Shown here piece by piece: positions 7,313 to 8,928 of a stretch of DNA of 8,928 bases. Below the pieces are notes generated by a model. It saw only the letters and a program-made list of their open reading frames with translations, was not told the DNA's origin and did no database searches. Source of the DNA: JBBTCX01 sp038043045. GTDB lineage: Bacteria > Planctomycetota > Phycisphaerae > UBA1845. The first letter of the stretch is position 1. The number at the start of each line of letters is the position of its first letter. The stretch lies in assembly GCA_038043045.1 (NCBI GenBank), contig JBBTCX010000363.1, positions 1 through 8,928 on the forward strand. Reading direction: 5' to 3'. Made by a program: the position numbers and the translations under genes.

Positions 7313-8928
7313 TTATTCACACGGGCCGGGGCAAATCGGATCGCCCGCGAAGGCGGCCAACAAAACAATAAGATCATCCACGTCCACGAGCCCGTCACCC
7401 TCGCAGGGCGAGATATCCGCGTTCACGCACGACGTCAGGGTTACAAAGGCATTCAGCAGACAGATCAGGTCATCCAAGTCGACCAGCCCCGTTCGGTCCA
7501 AGTCTCCATACGGATACGTCACGCATTGGCACTCATCAGGAACGCCGCCACCGTCCGCATCCAGCGACGCGCCGCCGGCGATGTCACATTCATCGGGGAC
7601 GCCGTTCGGTTGACAGTCCAAACTCGTTCCTAAAGCAATATCGCACACATCGGGTATCCCATTGGGCTGGCAGTCCGGCACCGATCGCGTTCGCAAGTCG
7701 CAATCGTCGGGAATTCCGTTTTGATTGCAGTCGTTCGGAGAAGCGGGACGAAAATCGAAGCCTGTCGGTGCCACCATTTCAACATCCCCGCGAACAAATG
7801 CACGCCGATACCTCGGCGGGTCAAGCGTGAACTCAATCAATCGAATCGACCCCAGACTTCGCACGACGTAGATGTTGCCGTTGGGTCCCGAACGAATACC
7901 CCACGGGCCCCCAATGCTGTATTCTCCGCTGAAAACTCGATCGAACGCGCCGGATGGGTCATACTCAAGAACCTGGCTGGTGCCAAAGCTTGTCACCAGC
8001 AGGTGACCGTCGCCAAGAAACAGCAACCCGCGCGGATTGGATAAACCGCCGCTCCCCGCCACGACAAACACGCCCACAAACAATCCGTCCGCACCACCGT
8101 ATTCCCGAACCGAATGCGTTGCGTCTACCACAAACAAATTCCCGTTCGGACCAAATGCGATGGCCCAAGGCTGGCTTAATCCGCCCGACCCGCTCGACAC
8201 GAAAATCCGCAGCAAATCGCCGGATTGCCCGTCGTATTCCAACACACTCGAATTCAGTTGACTCGAAACGTAAAGAGTCCCAGACGATCCAAACACCAAA
8301 CTCGTCGGACCATTCAGTCCGCCGCCGCCCGAAGGAACAAGGTCGTTCAACGTCCCCGCGTCGACATCGATCCGCACGACGCGATCGTCCCCAAAGCTCG
8401 CCACATAGAGCTGTCGATCCGGGCCAAAAACCACATCGTGCGGTTGATTGACTCCTCCTTCAGTCAGATTGCGAATCGCCACGCCGGCCGCTCGGTGATA
8501 TTCCCGTACTTTACCGTCATCGCGCATGGCTATGAAGATATTTTGTTCGCGATCGATATCGATGTAATCGGCCACGCCATTTCCATTGCAATCCTGACAC
8601 GTATCAGGCACCTGGTCCCGATCCAAATCAAGCTCCACCCCTGAACCGATCTCCACATGATCGGCCACGCTGTTGGCGTTGCAATCCGGTTCGCACGTGT
8701 CGGGGACCAGATTCCCGTTGTCATCCGGTTCACCTAAGACCGTGATCTCATATTCATCTGGATTTACATTCCCGTTGCAATTGGCCTCGCAAACATCGGG
8801 GATCGAATTGCCGTCCACATCAGCCGCCCCACCGCTGATTTCTACAGTGTCTAATATACTGTTTTGATTGCAGTCCTCGCACTCGTCGGGCACGCCGTTA
8901 CCATTCACATCGGCACTCGTCGACAGAG
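7313..8928 (-). CDS. Secreted NHL-like beta-propeller protein with calcium repeats and dockerin-like end (5' partial)
   Basis: Molecular role is unknown; probably an extracellular binding protein. The frame is open to the window edge (six more codons, LSTSAD, before the GTG at 8908), so the N-terminus and signal peptide are missing. Numbering from that GTG: residues 1-120 hold NGNGVPDEC-type Asp/Asn repeats resembling thrombospondin-type-3 calcium motifs. Residues 120-385 form about six propeller blades of the NHL/SMP-30 type, with recurring G(L/V)xxPxxxxFGPxGxLYVxS followed by a V(L/R)EY strand. Residues 391-462 are more CxxNGIPDxCD repeats (four). Residues 465-524 are dockerin-like, with a first loop of Asp469, Asp471, Thr473, Asp477 and Asp480 and a second, less canonical one ending at Asp512. 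The protein ends in CPGPCE and the stop codon is at 7313-7315. It precedes der by only 16 bases. No active-site residues could be assigned, so lactonase activity should not be assumed from the propeller. Confidence 0.86.
   Translation of the reverse strand, partial: LSTSADVNGNGVPDECEDCNQNSILDTVEISGGAADVDGNSIPDVCEANCNGNVNPDEYEITVLGEPDDNGNLVPDTCEPDCNANSVADHVEIGSGVELDLDRDQVPDTCQDCNGNGVADYIDIDREQNIFIAMRDDGKVREYHRAAGVAIRNLTEGGVNQPHDVVFGPDRQLYVASFGDDRVVRIDVDAGTLNDLVPSGGGGLNGPTSLVFGSSGTLYVSSQLNSSVLEYDGQSGDLLRIFVSSGSGGLSQPWAIAFGPNGNLFVVDATHSVREYGGADGLFVGVFVVAGSGGLSNPRGLLFLGDGHLLVTSFGTSQVLEYDPSGAFDRVFSGEYSIGGPWGIRSGPNGNIYVVRSLGSIRLIEFTLDPPRYRRAFVRGDVEMVAPTGFDFRPASPNDCNQNGIPDDCDLRTRSVPDCQPNGIPDVCDIALGTSLDCQPNGVPDECDIAGGASLDADGGGVPDECQCVTYPYGDLDRTGLVDLDDLICLLNAFVTLTSCVNADISPCEGDGLVDVDDLIVLLAAFAGDPICPGPCE

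Noticed and set aside
7297..7398. A 34-residue N-terminal extension of Der
   Set aside because: It would overlap the end of the upstream gene by 86 bases, has no family counterpart, and the normal Der N-terminus begins at the ATG at 7296.
8906..8908. GTG start codon for the propeller protein
   Set aside because: The same frame continues without a stop to the window edge and encodes the first half of a D-x-N-G-N-G calcium motif just upstream, so the GTG is an internal valine codon.

Overview
The window most likely comes from a member of the phylum Planctomycetota. This is inferred from protein architecture, not from a marker-gene search. The evidence is the combination of large secreted proteins that end in a two-loop dockerin-like calcium domain, GACC(F/L)P-type modules, NGxPDDCD-type aspartate/asparagine repeats, and a small zinc-ribbon protein with the CPSCxKxIRAPDDAGG signature. 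All five genes lie on the minus strand. In transcription order (right to left) they are: a secreted beta-propeller protein cut by the window edge, der, a zinc-ribbon protein, a 930-residue cysteine-rich secreted protein, and an 823-residue lipoprotein. No RNA gene, CRISPR array, transposase or phage gene was seen, and no intergenic gap exceeds 80 bases.

Right part (5412-8928). The 3' end of a secreted protein gene holds a six-bladed NHL/SMP-30-like propeller flanked by calcium-type NGNGxPD repeats, with a dockerin-like C-terminus. It stops 16 bases before der, which encodes the double-GTPase ribosome-assembly factor. Der is followed after 16 bases by the zinc-ribbon protein. These spacings suggest that the three genes are co-transcribed, so a housekeeping GTPase sits directly behind an extracellular protein gene.

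Left part (1-5345). Two large exported proteins follow, with gaps of 66 and 80 bases and their own Shine-Dalgarno sites. The 930-residue protein has a signal peptide, a cohesin-like beta-rich N-terminal region, eight tandem units of about 72 residues with 12 cysteines each (the last unit is short), a thrombospondin-type-3-like calcium motif and a dockerin-like C-terminus. The 823-residue protein is a predicted lipoprotein (lipobox ending at Cys23) with beta-sandwich-like regions and seven C-terminal copies of a 23-residue, four-cysteine, Asp-rich motif resembling LNR (Lin-12/Notch) repeats.

The shared theme is extracellular: three proteins stabilised by disulfides and probably calcium, each built from a different repeat family, surround two cytoplasmic genes. 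A joint function as a surface or matrix assembly is speculative. The firmest assignment is der. The molecular roles of the three secreted proteins cannot be read from sequence.
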